Notes: a model not told the origin generated them from the letters alone. A stretch of 64,000 nt of DNA from Bacteroidota bacterium (GCA_027619415.1 JAQCFO010000004.1:1-64000), one strand, 5' to 3'; positions 38,861-50,369 are shown, counted from the first letter of the stretch. A program made the numbers and translations.

Positions 38861-40312
38861 TTAAATTTTTTTTAACGTTATAATTTTATTTAGAAGAGCT
38901 CTAAAAGGATACGTTATTTTATCAAAATTAATTATTGACCTGTCTGTTGAAGCTCTCCATATTAAATAAATTCCTAATGGCAGCATAATTAAATTTGGAA
39001 TCCAACTAGCTATTAATGGATCCAAACTTCCATCTTCTGCAGCATTCCTGCTAAAAGTTCCTAGAAAATGATAGCTTAAGAATAGTATTAAAGAAATAAC
39101 CATAGGAAGACCAAACCCTCCTTTTCTTATAATAGCACCTAAGGGAGCACCAACAAAAAATAAAATTAATGAACTTAATGCCAATGCGTATTTATCAAAT
39201 AAATTTGATTTATGAAGATTGATAATTTTTTCTTTTATAAAAAATGTGTTTTTTTGGTTAACTAGAACTTGTTTTTGACTATTAAGTACATTTAAAACTG
39301 CATCAACTATATTAATCTGTATGTCTTTAGGATAATCATTTAAATGGCTTCTGTAATCAATATAAAGATCTTTATTTATGCTTTTTATGTTCATCCTAAT
39401 ATTGTTTTGAAAATTTGTTATTCCAGTTCTTGTATAAAAGTTTTTACCAAAATTTTCATATCTAAAAGCTAATTTGTTTGATAACGAGTCAATACTAAAT
39501 TTTAATTGTGATACATTTTGCATTCTATAGGTATTGCTATACTTTTCATCATCAAAATCCACTTGATTAAATCCACTTAAATCTATATTCATTATATACT
39601 TTTCAAAAGAAACATAGGAGTGAGGAACAAACTGTTTGTTATTTGGCCTTGTACTTTCAATGTCTTGATATCTTTTACCATTTTTTAAAATTAGTTGTAA
39701 AAGTTTGTCTGATTCTTCACTGATTAACTCACCACTTTTGGCTTTTATTACAAGTGTGTTTTTTGAATTAGAGTTATTTCTATGAATAATTACATCTTCT
39801 AAAAGCGTGTTGTTTGGTCCATATTTTCTTGCAACCTTAATACTCATCGTGTTGATATCATTAAAAACACCTTCAGTTATTGCTAGAGCTGGCTTTAATT
39901 TTGCTAAATTTTTCCTTAAGTTGTAGGATTTAAATTCAGCAAACGGTATTAAAGTGTTTGCAATAAAAAACATCCCAATGCAAAGAGATAAGTTAAATAC
40001 AACTATACTTTTCATTGCTGTGAAAAGTGACATCCCAGAAGATTTAATTGCTACTAATTCATATTGTTCAGAAAGATTCCCAAATGTCATTATAGAAGCT
40101 AGCAAAACTGTTAAGGGAAGTACTAAGGGTAGCAGCTTTGGAGAGTAATATAATAAGAATTTAAATAAAATTTCAAAATCTATTTCTTTTCCTGCTAAAT
40201 CATCAATAAACACCCATATTATCTGAATTAAAAAAATAAACATCAAGATAAAGAAGAAGCTAAAAAAAATTTTCAGATATGATGTTAATATATATTTATG
40301 AAGAATCTTCAT
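38861..40312 (-). CDS. LptF/LptG family permease
   Basis: KILHKYILTSYLKIFFSFFFILMFIFLIQ; GAPLGAIIRKGGFGLPMVISLILFLSYHFLG. Confidence 0.9.
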   Translation of the reverse strand: MKILHKYILTSYLKIFFSFFFILMFIFLIQIIWVFIDDLAGKEIDFEILFKFLLYYSPKLLPLVLPLTVLLASIMTFGNLSEQYELVAIKSSGMSLFTAMKSIVVFNLSLCIGMFFIANTLIPFAEFKSYNLRKNLAKLKPALAITEGVFNDINTMSIKVARKYGPNNTLLEDVIIHRNNSNSKNTLVIKAKSGELISEESDKLLQLILKNGKRYQDIESTRPNNKQFVPHSYVSFEKYIMNIDLSGFNQVDFDDEKYSNTYRMQNVSQLKFSIDSLSNKLAFRYENFGKNFYTRTGITNFQNNIRMNIKSINKDLYIDYRSHLNDYPKDIQINIVDAVLNVLNSQKQVLVNQKNTFFIKEKIINLHKSNLFDKYALALSSLILFFVGAPLGAIIRKGGFGLPMVISLILFLSYHFLGTFSRNAAEDGSLDPLIASWIPNLIMLPLGIYLIWRASTDRSIINFDKITYPFRALLNKIITLKKI

Positions 40313-40316
40313 TTCT

Positions 40317-40955
40317 TTAAAGAGTTTCTATATAATAATTTTCATAATTACTTTTATCAAAGACAAATGTTTTTTCATCTATCGTAGGATTATAATTAAT
40401 GTTATTTACTTTTAGAATTGTCTTAGTTTTGTTTTTGCCGATTTCAACTAACTTAGAAATATTAAAATTACTAATATTAACTCCTAGAAATAAATGACTT
40501 ATTTCTGAGTCTGAGTCAATAGGAATAAGCTTTACAAATTGAACCTTGTCGTTATTGTTAATTTCAAGTCTATCCCATAACAACATGTATCCACTTCTAT
40601 AAAAATCTAACAATTGAGATGGTCTTATAGTTTGCTGTTCTTCATCGTTCATACTTGAAATTATAACTTCTTCATTTTCTTTTACTATTGTGTATATATA
40701 ATTTGAATCACATATTTGTGTTAAGCCCATAAAATTCAAAACATAACTGTCATCTTTAATTATAATAGAGCCCTTTGAATCCTGATTAATTCCCTCAAAT
40801 TTGTTTTCTAAAGTATAAGTAAAATCAATCTGGTAACTTTTTGCTTCATCAATTTTTTCTGAAACTTTATTTAATAAATTCTCTGCTTTGATATCATTCT
40901 GACCATAAATGAAATTAATGATAAGTAGAGATGTAAATAATAAAACATTTTTCAT
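40317..40955 (-). CDS. LolA-like outer membrane lipoprotein carrier
   Basis: Signal peptide; SYQIDFTYTLENKFEG...GSIIIKDDSYVLNFMG; next to lptF-like and ftsK. Confidence 0.8.
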   Translation of the reverse strand: MKNVLLFTSLLIINFIYGQNDIKAENLLNKVSEKIDEAKSYQIDFTYTLENKFEGINQDSKGSIIIKDDSYVLNFMGLTQICDSNYIYTIVKENEEVIISSMNDEEQQTIRPSQLLDFYRSGYMLLWDRLEINNNDKVQFVKLIPIDSDSEISHLFLGVNISNFNISKLVEIGKNKTKTILKVNNINYNPTIDEKTFVFDKSNYENYYIETL

Positions 40956-43291
40956 TAATTATTTTTTTCGTTTTCTAAAAATGCATTTAACGAAGCAAGA
41001 TCAGTTATTAGAACTTCTCTTGCCCTACTCCCGTCAAAAGTTCCGACAATACCAGCTGCTTCTAACTGATCTATTATTCTTCCAGCTCTATTATACCCCA
41101 ATTTCATTTTTCTTTGAATAAGAGATGCAGATCCTTGCTGTGCAATTACTATTACTTCTGCTGCTTCTTTAAACAAAACATCTCTATCATCAATATTATT
41201 ATCCATTGAGTTTGAACTCTCTTCGCCAATATATTCTGGCAATTCATATGCTTTAGCATAAGCTCTTTGTGATCCTATGAAATTTGTAATTTTTTGAATC
41301 TCAGGTGTGTCTACAAAGGCACATTGTATTCTTACAAGCTCATTTCCTTGAGTATATAACATATCACCACGACCTATTAATTGATCAGCCCCTCCGCTAT
41401 CTAAAATCGTTCTTGAATCAATTTTAGAAGTTACCCTAAAAGCTATTCTGGCAGGGAAATTTGCTTTTATAATTCCTGTAATTACATTTACAGAAGGTCT
41501 TTGAGTTGCTATGATTAAATGAATACCAACAGCTCGTGCCAATTGTGCCAATCGGGCTATAGGAGTTTCTACTTCTTTTCCAGCAGTCATTATTAAGTCT
41601 GCAAATTCATCAATAATCAATACTATGTATGGTAAAAAAACATTACCAGCATCTGGGTTTAATTTTCTCTGTTTAAACTTAGTATTGTACTCTTTAATAT
41701 TTCTGCATAGAGCGTTTTTAAGCATTTCATAACGGTTATCCATTTCTATACAAAGAGAATTCAATGTTTTTATTACAGCTTTGTTGTCAGTTATAATTGC
41801 TTCGTCTGTATCAGGAAGTTTTGCTAAATAATGTCTTTCAATTTTATTAAAAAGCGTTAATTCAACTTTTTTGGGATCAACTAATACAAATTTAACTTCT
41901 GAGGGATGTTTCTTGTATATCAGAGATGTTAGTACCGCGTTTAAACCAACAGACTTTCCTTGCCCTGTAGCTCCAGCCATTAGTAAGTGTGGCATTTTTA
42001 CCAAATCAACTACATATGACTCATTACTAATTGTTTTCCCCAACACTAAAGGAAGTTCCATTTCTGATTCTTGAAAGTTTTTAGAAGCAATTACAGAACG
42101 CATAGAAACAATTGTTGCATTTTTATTAGGAACTTCTATTCCAATTGTTCCTTTACCTGGTATTGGCGCTATGATTCTAATTCCAAGTGCAGACAGAGAT
42201 AAAGCTATATCATCTTCTAAATTTTTTATTTTTGAAATTCTAACTCCAGCTTCTGGAACTATTTCATATAATGTAACTGTGGGACCAATGGTCGCTTTAA
42301 TTTGATCAATTTCAATTTTATAATTTTTTAAAGTTTCTATAATTTTCTCTTTATTTTCCTCTAACTCTTCTTCATTAATAGTGATAGTTCCTCCATTGTC
42401 GTAATCTTTTAGTAGATCAATAGATGGTGTTTGAAAGTTTTTAAGTTCAAGAGTATGATCATATTCTCCAAATTTTTTAACTAAATTTTTAGCAATTGAA
42501 TCTTCATCTAATATTTCTTCTTTTTGATTTTCCTTAATTTCAATTTTAATATCTTCTTTTGGGTTTGTTTTATTAATAGAAGAGAAATTTTCTATTGTTG
42601 GTTTGAAACTTTCTTTTTTTATATTAAATTTAGATACCGAATCTAAATCGATAGTAGTATTTATACTTTCTTTTTCAACCTCAATCCTTTCATCTTCATT
42701 GTTAAATGAATTTTTATTTTTAATCAATAGAGATTTGGTCCAACTAAAGACTTTCTCAGGAGTTAAATTTATTCTAATCACTAAGTAAGAAAACAAACCA
42801 AAAACTAATATTGATATTACACCAATATCTCCTACATATATTGATATAAATTCACTTAACTCATAGCCAATAGATCCCCCCAAAAGCTTATTTGAGAAAA
42901 AATATCCAAAGAAAATTGAAAACCAAATCATTATTAATACACCCCAAATCCATTTATTTATGAGTTTTTTAGAATTTGCACCAACAAAATAAGAAAGCCC
43001 AGTTATTAGCAACAAGATTGAAAATATGAATGATGCTATTCCAAACATTCTGTAAATTAAAAAATGACTTAGAATGGCGCCAAACTTTTTTGCAACATTA
43101 ATAGAGTTTACCTCTTTGTTGAAAAAATTTTCAATATCTGATTGATCTACTCTCCAAGTGTTGAAGTAAGATAATAATGAGGCAAAAGTTAAAATTGAAA
43201 ATAAAATCAAAAAAACACCCAGCATTATCTGATGACTACGACTTAATGTGAATGTTTCGTTAAAGTTTAATTTGGTATTAGATTTAGCCAT
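40955..43291 (-). CDS. ftsK: DNA translocase FtsK/SpoIIIE
   Basis: N-terminal TM segments; AGATGQGKSVGLNAVLTSL; VLVDPKKVEL; C-terminal gamma winged helix (QRKMKLGYNRAGRIIDQLEAAGIVG). Confidence 0.96.
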   Translation of the reverse strand: MAKSNTKLNFNETFTLSRSHQIMLGVFLILFSILTFASLLSYFNTWRVDQSDIENFFNKEVNSINVAKKFGAILSHFLIYRMFGIASFIFSILLLITGLSYFVGANSKKLINKWIWGVLIMIWFSIFFGYFFSNKLLGGSIGYELSEFISIYVGDIGVISILVFGLFSYLVIRINLTPEKVFSWTKSLLIKNKNSFNNEDERIEVEKESINTTIDLDSVSKFNIKKESFKPTIENFSSINKTNPKEDIKIEIKENQKEEILDEDSIAKNLVKKFGEYDHTLELKNFQTPSIDLLKDYDNGGTITINEEELEENKEKIIETLKNYKIEIDQIKATIGPTVTLYEIVPEAGVRISKIKNLEDDIALSLSALGIRIIAPIPGKGTIGIEVPNKNATIVSMRSVIASKNFQESEMELPLVLGKTISNESYVVDLVKMPHLLMAGATGQGKSVGLNAVLTSLIYKKHPSEVKFVLVDPKKVELTLFNKIERHYLAKLPDTDEAIITDNKAVIKTLNSLCIEMDNRYEMLKNALCRNIKEYNTKFKQRKLNPDAGNVFLPYIVLIIDEFADLIMTAGKEVETPIARLAQLARAVGIHLIIATQRPSVNVITGIIKANFPARIAFRVTSKIDSRTILDSGGADQLIGRGDMLYTQGNELVRIQCAFVDTPEIQKITNFIGSQRAYAKAYELPEYIGEESSNSMDNNIDDRDVLFKEAAEVIVIAQQGSASLIQRKMKLGYNRAGRIIDQLEAAGIVGTFDGSRAREVLITDLASLNAFLENEKNN

Positions 43292-43332
43292 AATTGGTGA
43301 ATAACAAAAGTAAAGATTTAAATTTAAAATTA

Positions 43333-44799
43333 TTAAACTGTTTTACTATCTAGTTTTTTAATTTTAATATTGAGTCCAGCAAAAATTAAAGTCATAAAAA
43401 AACTAAGCCAGTTAAAAACAGCATAAATAAAATAATCTAATACACTTACTCCTAAAACACTTGATTGGTATGCTCCACAAGTATTCCATGGTATTAAAAC
43501 AGAAGTAACAGTTCCAGTATCTTCAAGTGTTCTACTTAAATTTTCTGGAGCTAGATTTTTTTCTTTGTAGGCTTTTGAAAACATTTTACCAGGAATTACT
43601 ATTGACAAATATTGATCAGAAGCAGTTAGGTTAATCACTAAACAACTTCCTGCTGTACTAGCAAATAATGAAAAAGTAGACTTACCTAATTCTAAAAGAG
43701 AGCTACTTATTTTATTTAACGATCCAATAGCTTCCATAATTCCTCCAAATACCATAGCACATATTACAAGCCAAATTGTATTAAGCATACCTTTCATTCC
43801 TCCACTTGTAAACAAGTCATTTAAATCAGGGTTCCCTGAATCTATAGATATATCAGTTGTGATGGCATTTAATATTGAAACGTATGCATTTTTTATTGTT
43901 AATGTACTCGAGCCTGATATTTGTTTGAGTAATTCAGGTTGAAAAATTACTGCAAATACTCCACCTAGTATTGTCCCTATAAATAAAGCTATTAAAGGAG
44001 GTGTTTTTTTAAATATCATAAAAATCACAATAATTGGCACAATAAAAACTAATGGGTTAATGTTAAATGTATTACTTATGGTATTTATTAATAATTCATT
44101 ATTTGTAGGGCCTGTTGAAACAACAAAAAAGTTTATTATTATAAAGACAATTAAGGTTATAATAATTGTTGGAATTGTTGTAAGAGTTAAGTATTTAATG
44201 TGAGTAAACAGGTCAGATCCTGAAATTGCAGGAGCTAGGTTTGTTGTATCACTCAAAGGAGATAATTTATCTCCAAAATATGCGCCTGAAATAATTGCGC
44301 CAGCTGCCATTCCTGTAGGAATTCCAATAGCTTTAGATATACCAATGAGTGCTATTCCAACCGTTGCAGATGTAGTCCAGCTACTTCCGGTAGCGAGAGA
44401 AATTATTACACATATAATCAAGCAAGAAGGTAAGAAAATTGAAGGGTGAAGTATTTTTAAACCATAATAAATCATTGATGGTATAATCCCGCTAATCAAC
44501 CATGTACCTGATAACGCTCCAACAAACAACAAAATTAATATAGCTCCTGTAATTGACTTTAAATTAGTTGATACAGCATTAATCATAGCGCTGAATTCAA
44601 TGCTTTTTTTAAAACCTATAACTGCAGCAATAGCAGCTCCAATTAATAAAACAAATTGGTTAGACCCTCCCATTGCTTCATCTCCATAAATATTAACATT
44701 ATATGCTAATAAAATAACTAAAAGAAGTACCGGAGTTAGTGCTTCAAATAAAGAAATGTTAAAATTTTTATCACTTGTATTTGAGGATTTTTTAATCAT
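43333..44799 (-). CDS. nhaC: Na+/H+ antiporter NhaC family
   Basis: SLATGSSWTTSATVGIALIGI, GAYFGDKLSPLSDTTNLAPA. Confidence 0.93.
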   Translation of the reverse strand: MIKKSSNTSDKNFNISLFEALTPVLLLVILLAYNVNIYGDEAMGGSNQFVLLIGAAIAAVIGFKKSIEFSAMINAVSTNLKSITGAILILLFVGALSGTWLISGIIPSMIYYGLKILHPSIFLPSCLIICVIISLATGSSWTTSATVGIALIGISKAIGIPTGMAAGAIISGAYFGDKLSPLSDTTNLAPAISGSDLFTHIKYLTLTTIPTIIITLIVFIIINFFVVSTGPTNNELLINTISNTFNINPLVFIVPIIVIFMIFKKTPPLIALFIGTILGGVFAVIFQPELLKQISGSSTLTIKNAYVSILNAITTDISIDSGNPDLNDLFTSGGMKGMLNTIWLVICAMVFGGIMEAIGSLNKISSSLLELGKSTFSLFASTAGSCLVINLTASDQYLSIVIPGKMFSKAYKEKNLAPENLSRTLEDTGTVTSVLIPWNTCGAYQSSVLGVSVLDYFIYAVFNWLSFFMTLIFAGLNIKIKKLDSKTV

Positions 44800-44897
44800 A
44801 ATGCTAATATAAGATTACTTATAAAAATAATTCAATTTTTAATCTACTGATTATAATTAAATAAAATAAAAACATTTGTACTTTTGAAAAAAAAACA

Positions 44898-46301
44898 ATG
44901 GATCAATTTGATGTTGTGGTTATAGGATCTGGACCTGGAGGTTATGTTTGCGCTATTAGATGCGCTCAGTTAGGCATGAAAACAGCTATAATCGAAAAGT
45001 ATGACACTTTAGGAGGAACTTGTTTAAATGTAGGCTGTATACCTTCCAAATCTCTTTTAGACTCATCTCACCATTATTATGATGCATTAAAACATTTTGA
45101 TTCTCATGGTATAATTATAGATGGTGAATTAAAAGTTGATTTACAAAAAATGATATTAAGAAAAGATTCCGTTGTGGATCAAACTACAAAAGGAATTGAT
45201 TATTTGATGTCTAAAAATAAAATTACTGTTTTTAAGGGTTTAGGCTCTTTTGTTGATTCTTCAAAAATTAACATTAGTAAAGTTGAAAATGATAAGCAAA
45301 TCTCTTTCAAATCTGCAGTAATTGCAACTGGTTCTAAACCATCTTCTCTACCTTTTGCTAAAATTGATAAAGAGAGAATAATCACTTCTAATGAAGCTTT
45401 AAAGCTTAAAGAAATTCCAAAAAAACTTATCGTTATAGGAGGAGGAGTGATTGGATTAGAGTTAGGTCAGGTTTATAATAGGTTAGGATCTGAAGTTTCA
45501 GTAATTGAGTATTCGGACACTATAACTCCATTTATGGATTCTTCTGTGTCAAAAGAATTGATAAGGATTTTTAAGAAACAAAAAATCAAATTTTATTTAT
45601 CTCATAAAGTATTTAATGTTATTTCTTCTGTTGATTCTGTAACTATTCAAGCTGAAGATAGTAATGGAAATAAGGTAACTTTTGATGGTGATTATTGTTT
45701 GGTTTCAGTTGGAAGAATACCATATACTGATGGATTAAACCTTGATGTTATCGGATTAAGTATAAACAACAAAGGTGAAATAGAAGTAAATGAGAATCTA
45801 CAAACTAGTCAAGCTAATGTGTATGCGATAGGTGATGTGATAAAAGGCCCTATGTTAGCTCATAAAGCTGAAGAAGAGGGGGTTATGGTTGCTGAAATAA
45901 TAGCTAATCAAAAACCACATATTAATTATAATTTAATTCCTAATGTCATATATACCTGGCCAGAAGTAGCATCTGTTGGGAAAACTGAAGAACAATTGAT
46001 TCAAATGGGTGTTTCTTTTAAAACAGGGCAGTTTCCAATGCGAGCTTTAGGAAGAGCTAGAGCTAGTATGGATGTTGATGGTTTTGTAAAAATATTAGCA
46101 GACAGTAAGACTGATGAAATATTAGGAGTTCACATTATTGGAGCTAGAGCTGCGGACTTAATTGCCGAAGCAGTAACGGCAATGGAATTTAGAGCTTCTG
46201 CAGAAGATTTATCCAGAATGAGCCATGCACATCCAACATATGCCGAAGCTATTAAAGAAGCTGCTTTAGCAGCTACTGAAAATAGGCCTCTACATATTTA
46301 A
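44898..46301 (+). CDS. lpdA: Dihydrolipoyl dehydrogenase
   Basis: VIGSGPGGYVCAIRCAQLG, GGTCLNVGCIPSKSLL, HAHPTYAEAIKEAAL. Confidence 0.96.
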   Translation: MDQFDVVVIGSGPGGYVCAIRCAQLGMKTAIIEKYDTLGGTCLNVGCIPSKSLLDSSHHYYDALKHFDSHGIIIDGELKVDLQKMILRKDSVVDQTTKGIDYLMSKNKITVFKGLGSFVDSSKINISKVENDKQISFKSAVIATGSKPSSLPFAKIDKERIITSNEALKLKEIPKKLIVIGGGVIGLELGQVYNRLGSEVSVIEYSDTITPFMDSSVSKELIRIFKKQKIKFYLSHKVFNVISSVDSVTIQAEDSNGNKVTFDGDYCLVSVGRIPYTDGLNLDVIGLSINNKGEIEVNENLQTSQANVYAIGDVIKGPMLAHKAEEEGVMVAEIIANQKPHINYNLIPNVIYTWPEVASVGKTEEQLIQMGVSFKTGQFPMRALGRARASMDVDGFVKILADSKTDEILGVHIIGARAADLIAEAVTAMEFRASAEDLSRMSHAHPTYAEAIKEAALAATENRPLHI

Positions 46302-46302
46302 T

Positions 46303-47583
46303 TCAATAAGTATTTTTCATTTTTAATTTTATTTCTTTTAAACACAGATTACCTATGCTTCCTTTTAAGGTGTGATTAAATTTTCTATTTGGTTTAAACT
46401 TATTTAGTTCAATTTCATTTGAAATTTTTAAATATGCATCTCTAAATGTCATTCCTTTAGAAACAAGATCGTTAATATTTTCTACTGAAAACATATATTT
46501 ATACTTTTCATCATCAACTATTTTTTCTCTTATTTGTATTTTTTGAATTGTATAAGAAATTATTTTTATGCAGTTTTTAATTTCATTAACAGATTCTATT
46601 ATTTTTCCTTTAAAAACCTGCATATCTCTATGATATCCACTGGTTAAGTTTGTTGAAACTATAGTAAACTCATTTGATAATGATTGAATTATATTACACT
46701 TAGCTCTGATTAATTCAAAAACATCTGGATTTTTTTTATGCGGCATTATACTAGAGCCAGTTGTAATTTCATTTGGAAAAGAAATGAAATTTAGTTCTTG
46801 AGTCATGTAAAAGCATATGTCAGCTGAAAATTTAGATAAAGTATGAGCAATAGATCCTATAGCAATTGCTACAGACTTCTCTGATTTTCCTCTATTCATT
46901 TGAGCTGAAACTACATTATACTTTAAGTCACTAAAACCTAACTCTTTTGTCGTGAAATCTCTGTCTATTTTAAAAGAACTTCCATATCCTGCTGCACTTC
47001 CAAGAGGATTTTGATCATTAATTTTAAATGCAGTATTTATGTAGAGTATGTCATCAATTAGACATTCTGCATATGCAGAAAACCAAAGTCCAAATGATGA
47101 TGGCATAGCAACTTGCATATGTGTATATCCTGGAATTAAATTTTCTTTATTTTCATTGGAAAGTTTTATTAATATATCAAATAATTCTTTTGTCAATAAT
47201 TTAATTTCACTCAATTCGTCTTTTAAATACAATTGAGTTGCAACTAGTACTTGATCATTTCTAGATCTACCAGTATGAATTTTCTTCCCGACATCTCCAA
47301 GTTTTTCAGTTAAGATGTATTCAATTTTTGAATGAACATCTTCAAATATTTCTTCAATTTCAAATGTCCCATTATTAATGTCATTATTAATTTTTTTTAA
47401 TTCATTTAACAATTTATTTAATTCATTAGTATTTAAAATATTTATTTTACATAACATTTTAGCATGAGCTATAGATCCTATTATATCATATTTAGCTAAA
47501 TACAAGTCATTTATCCTGTCATTTCCGATAGTAAAATTTTCTATTTTTTTATTCAATTCATCATTTTTATTCCAGAGTTTCAT
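46303..47583 (-). CDS. argH: Argininosuccinate lyase
   Basis: HTGRSRNDQV, GSSIMPHKKNPDVFELIRAK. Confidence 0.96.
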   Translation of the reverse strand: MKLWNKNDELNKKIENFTIGNDRINDLYLAKYDIIGSIAHAKMLCKINILNTNELNKLLNELKKINNDINNGTFEIEEIFEDVHSKIEYILTEKLGDVGKKIHTGRSRNDQVLVATQLYLKDELSEIKLLTKELFDILIKLSNENKENLIPGYTHMQVAMPSSFGLWFSAYAECLIDDILYINTAFKINDQNPLGSAAGYGSSFKIDRDFTTKELGFSDLKYNVVSAQMNRGKSEKSVAIAIGSIAHTLSKFSADICFYMTQELNFISFPNEITTGSSIMPHKKNPDVFELIRAKCNIIQSLSNEFTIVSTNLTSGYHRDMQVFKGKIIESVNEIKNCIKIISYTIQKIQIREKIVDDEKYKYMFSVENINDLVSKGMTFRDAYLKISNEIELNKFKPNRKFNHTLKGSIGNLCLKEIKLKMKNTY

Positions 47584-47594
47584 AATTATTTTTT

Positions 47595-48650
47595 TTAAAT
47601 AATATTATTTAATAATTTTAAATAAATAGGTATTGCTTTTTTAATTTCATCGATATAGATAAATTCATTTGCAGTATGAGACCTAGTTGAATCACCTGGA
47701 CCAATTTTAATTGAAGGAAATGAAATTTTAGATTGATCAGATAAAGTAGGTGAGCCATATTTTTCAATTTTTAACTTATTTGCTGCTATAACTACAGGAT
47801 GGTTAGTATAAATAGTAGATGAATTTAGATTCAAGGATCTAGGTTTGATTTCACATGGCGCTTCTTTTTTTAAAATCTCATAAATTTCATTGTTTGTATA
47901 ACAGTCATTTACTCTAACATCTAATACCAATTCTAATTCTGAAGGAACGACATTGTGTTGATTTCCTGATTTAATTTGAGTTACTGTAACTTTGGTTTCT
48001 CCAAGAAATTTAGATTTCTTTTCAAAACGTATATTGTTGATCCAATTTAAAACTTCAATAGAATTAATTATCGGATTATCGTTGTTTTCATGTGCAGCGT
48101 GACTTGACGTTCCTTTAATTTTTAAATCAAACACAATCAAACCTCTTTCTGCAACAGCCATTTTCATTAGAGTTGGCTCACCTACTATAGCAAAATTAAT
48201 TTCAGGAATTAAAGGAATAATTGAAGTAATACCATTATTCCCAGAAGATTCTTCTTCTGCAGATGCTAAGATTATAATATTATATTTTAATTTTTTCTTG
48301 TTATATAAATATGTAAAAACAGCTATTAATGATACAAGCGCACCTCCTGCGTCATTACTTCCTAAACCGTATAATTTCCCTTTGTCAATACTGTTGTCAA
48401 AAGGATTTCTGGTGTATCCTTTGTTTGGCTTTACCGTATCATGATGAGAGTTTAAAAGAATTGTTGGCTTATTTATATCAAAAAATTTATTTTTAGCGTA
48501 GACATTGTTTTTATTTCTATTGAATTCAATGTCATATTTTTTAAACCACTTTTCAATAATATTGGCTGTTTTTTCTTCGTTAAACGAAAACGATTCTTCT
48601 GCAATTAAATCTTGTAATAATTTTATTGCATTTAAAATTAATTTTTCCAT
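47595..48650 (-). CDS. argE: M20 family deacylase in arginine operon (acetyl/succinyl-ornithine deacylase)
   Basis: LLNSHHDTVKP, GLGSNDAGGALVSLI, ASAEEESSGNNG; operon context. Confidence 0.88.
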   Translation of the reverse strand: MEKLILNAIKLLQDLIAEESFSFNEEKTANIIEKWFKKYDIEFNRNKNNVYAKNKFFDINKPTILLNSHHDTVKPNKGYTRNPFDNSIDKGKLYGLGSNDAGGALVSLIAVFTYLYNKKKLKYNIIILASAEEESSGNNGITSIIPLIPEINFAIVGEPTLMKMAVAERGLIVFDLKIKGTSSHAAHENNDNPIINSIEVLNWINNIRFEKKSKFLGETKVTVTQIKSGNQHNVVPSELELVLDVRVNDCYTNNEIYEILKKEAPCEIKPRSLNLNSSTIYTNHPVVIAANKLKIEKYGSPTLSDQSKISFPSIKIGPGDSTRSHTANEFIYIDEIKKAIPIYLKLLNNII

Positions 48651-49429
48651 TATTCTAAAGTTAATTTAGTACAATTATTTTCTTCGTTAATAATATTGTG
48701 ATTTCCAATAAACACATTCTCCACACCTTTTTCCAAAGCAGAAAAACAATTTTCAATTTTCGGAATCATTCCATCAGTAATTATATTTTTATTTATTAAA
48801 TCCTTGTATTCAGATAGTCTAATATATTTCTTTATACTACTTTCGTCATTTTGATCAATTAATAAACCTGGTTTGTCAAAACAATATTTTAGAGTAACAT
48901 CAAATTCTTTTGATAATGCAATAGAAACAACAGAAGTAATTGAGTCAGCATTAGTATTTAAAATTTGTCCTTGACCATCATGTGATAATGAACAAACAAC
49001 AGGTGTTATATTAGAGTTTAATAAAATTTTAATAATATCTACGTTAACTTCTTCTATATCTCCGACAAAGCCATAATCTATTTCATTAATAACTCTTTTT
49101 TTAGCTCTGATTAAATTGCAATCAACTCCAGACAAGCCTATTGTATTGCAATTGTATTTTTGAAGTTTAGCAACAATATTTTTGTTTAACAATCCCGCAT
49201 AAGTCATTATGATTACATCTAAAGTTTTACCGTCTGTAATTCTTCTTCCATTTATTAATTTCGCGTCAATTCCAAGTTTGTTTAAGTTATCTGAAGCTAC
49301 TAAACCACCTCCGTGAACTAGTAATTTCATTCCTTCAATTTTAGAAAAATCTTTTAAAAATTGATTTAAAATAATTTTATCATTTATTATGCCTCCTCCA
49401 ACTTTAACTATTGTTAATTTATTTCTCAT
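48650..49429 (-). CDS. argB: Acetylglutamate kinase
   Basis: VKVGGGI, LLVHGGG, NADSITS, MIPKIENCFSALEKGVENVFI. Confidence 0.93.
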   Translation of the reverse strand: MRNKLTIVKVGGGIINDKIILNQFLKDFSKIEGMKLLVHGGGLVASDNLNKLGIDAKLINGRRITDGKTLDVIIMTYAGLLNKNIVAKLQKYNCNTIGLSGVDCNLIRAKKRVINEIDYGFVGDIEEVNVDIIKILLNSNITPVVCSLSHDGQGQILNTNADSITSVVSIALSKEFDVTLKYCFDKPGLLIDQNDESSIKKYIRLSEYKDLINKNIITDGMIPKIENCFSALEKGVENVFIGNHNIINEENNCTKLTLE

Positions 49430-50369
49430 TAGTAATCATTTTTTTTAAAATAATTTGAGCTGCATATGTTCTATTGTTAGCTTGTTGAATTACTAATGAA
49501 TTATCTGAATCAATTACCTTGTCTGAAACAATTACATTTCTTCTTACAGGGAGACAATGCATGAATTTTGCATTATTAGTTAATTCCATTTTTTCCGTAT
49601 TAATTAACCATGAATTATCATTGAGCAATATTTTCCCGTAATTGTCATAGCTGGACCAATTTTTTGCATAAATAAAATCAGCATTTTTAAATGCTTTTTT
49701 TTGATCATAAATAACCTTTATTCCTTGAGTTATTTCTGGATTTAGATTATAACCTTCAGGATTAGCAATAACAAACTCATAATCAGTAACCTTCATCATA
49801 TTAACAAATGAATTTGCAACAGCATGTGGAAGAGCTTTTGGGTGAGGCGCCCAGCTCAAAACTACTTTTGGTTTAGATGTTTTAATGTTTTCTTTAATTG
49901 TTATCGCATCAGCTAATGCTTGTAAGGGATGAGCTATAGAGCTCTCCATGTTTAATACTGGTACTGTCGCGTATTTTAAGAAAGAGTTTATTATTTTTTC
50001 TCCTTCATCATCAACTTTGTTTGTAAGAGTTGCAAATGCTCTAATTGCAATAATATCACAATATTGAGAAATAACTTTAGCTGCTTCTTTAATGTGTTCA
50101 GCTTTATCACCAGACATTATCGATTGATCTTCAAATTCAAGATTCCATCCTTCATTATTAAAATTCATGATCATGGTATTTAAACCTAAAAGTGAAGCGG
50201 CTTTTAAAGTGCTCAACCTGGTTCTAAGACTTGGGTTAAAGAATATCATGCCTAAAATTTTATTTTCTCCAATTTTTTTAAAAGCATGTGAATTGTTTTT
50301 TAAAAATATCGCTTGTTTAACAAGAGATTTATAATCCACTACATCATTAATGTTTATAAAATTTTTCAT
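49419..50369 (-). CDS. N-acetyl/N-succinyl-ornithine carbamoyltransferase
   Basis: FFNPSLRTRLSTLKAA, SSIAHPLQALADA, FMHCLPVRRNVIVSDKVID; arg operon. Confidence 0.92.
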   Translation of the reverse strand: MKNFININDVVDYKSLVKQAIFLKNNSHAFKKIGENKILGMIFFNPSLRTRLSTLKAASLLGLNTMIMNFNNEGWNLEFEDQSIMSGDKAEHIKEAAKVISQYCDIIAIRAFATLTNKVDDEGEKIINSFLKYATVPVLNMESSIAHPLQALADAITIKENIKTSKPKVVLSWAPHPKALPHAVANSFVNMMKVTDYEFVIANPEGYNLNPEITQGIKVIYDQKKAFKNADFIYAKNWSSYDNYGKILLNDNSWLINTEKMELTNNAKFMHCLPVRRNVIVSDKVIDSDNSLVIQQANNRTYAAQIILKKMITNEK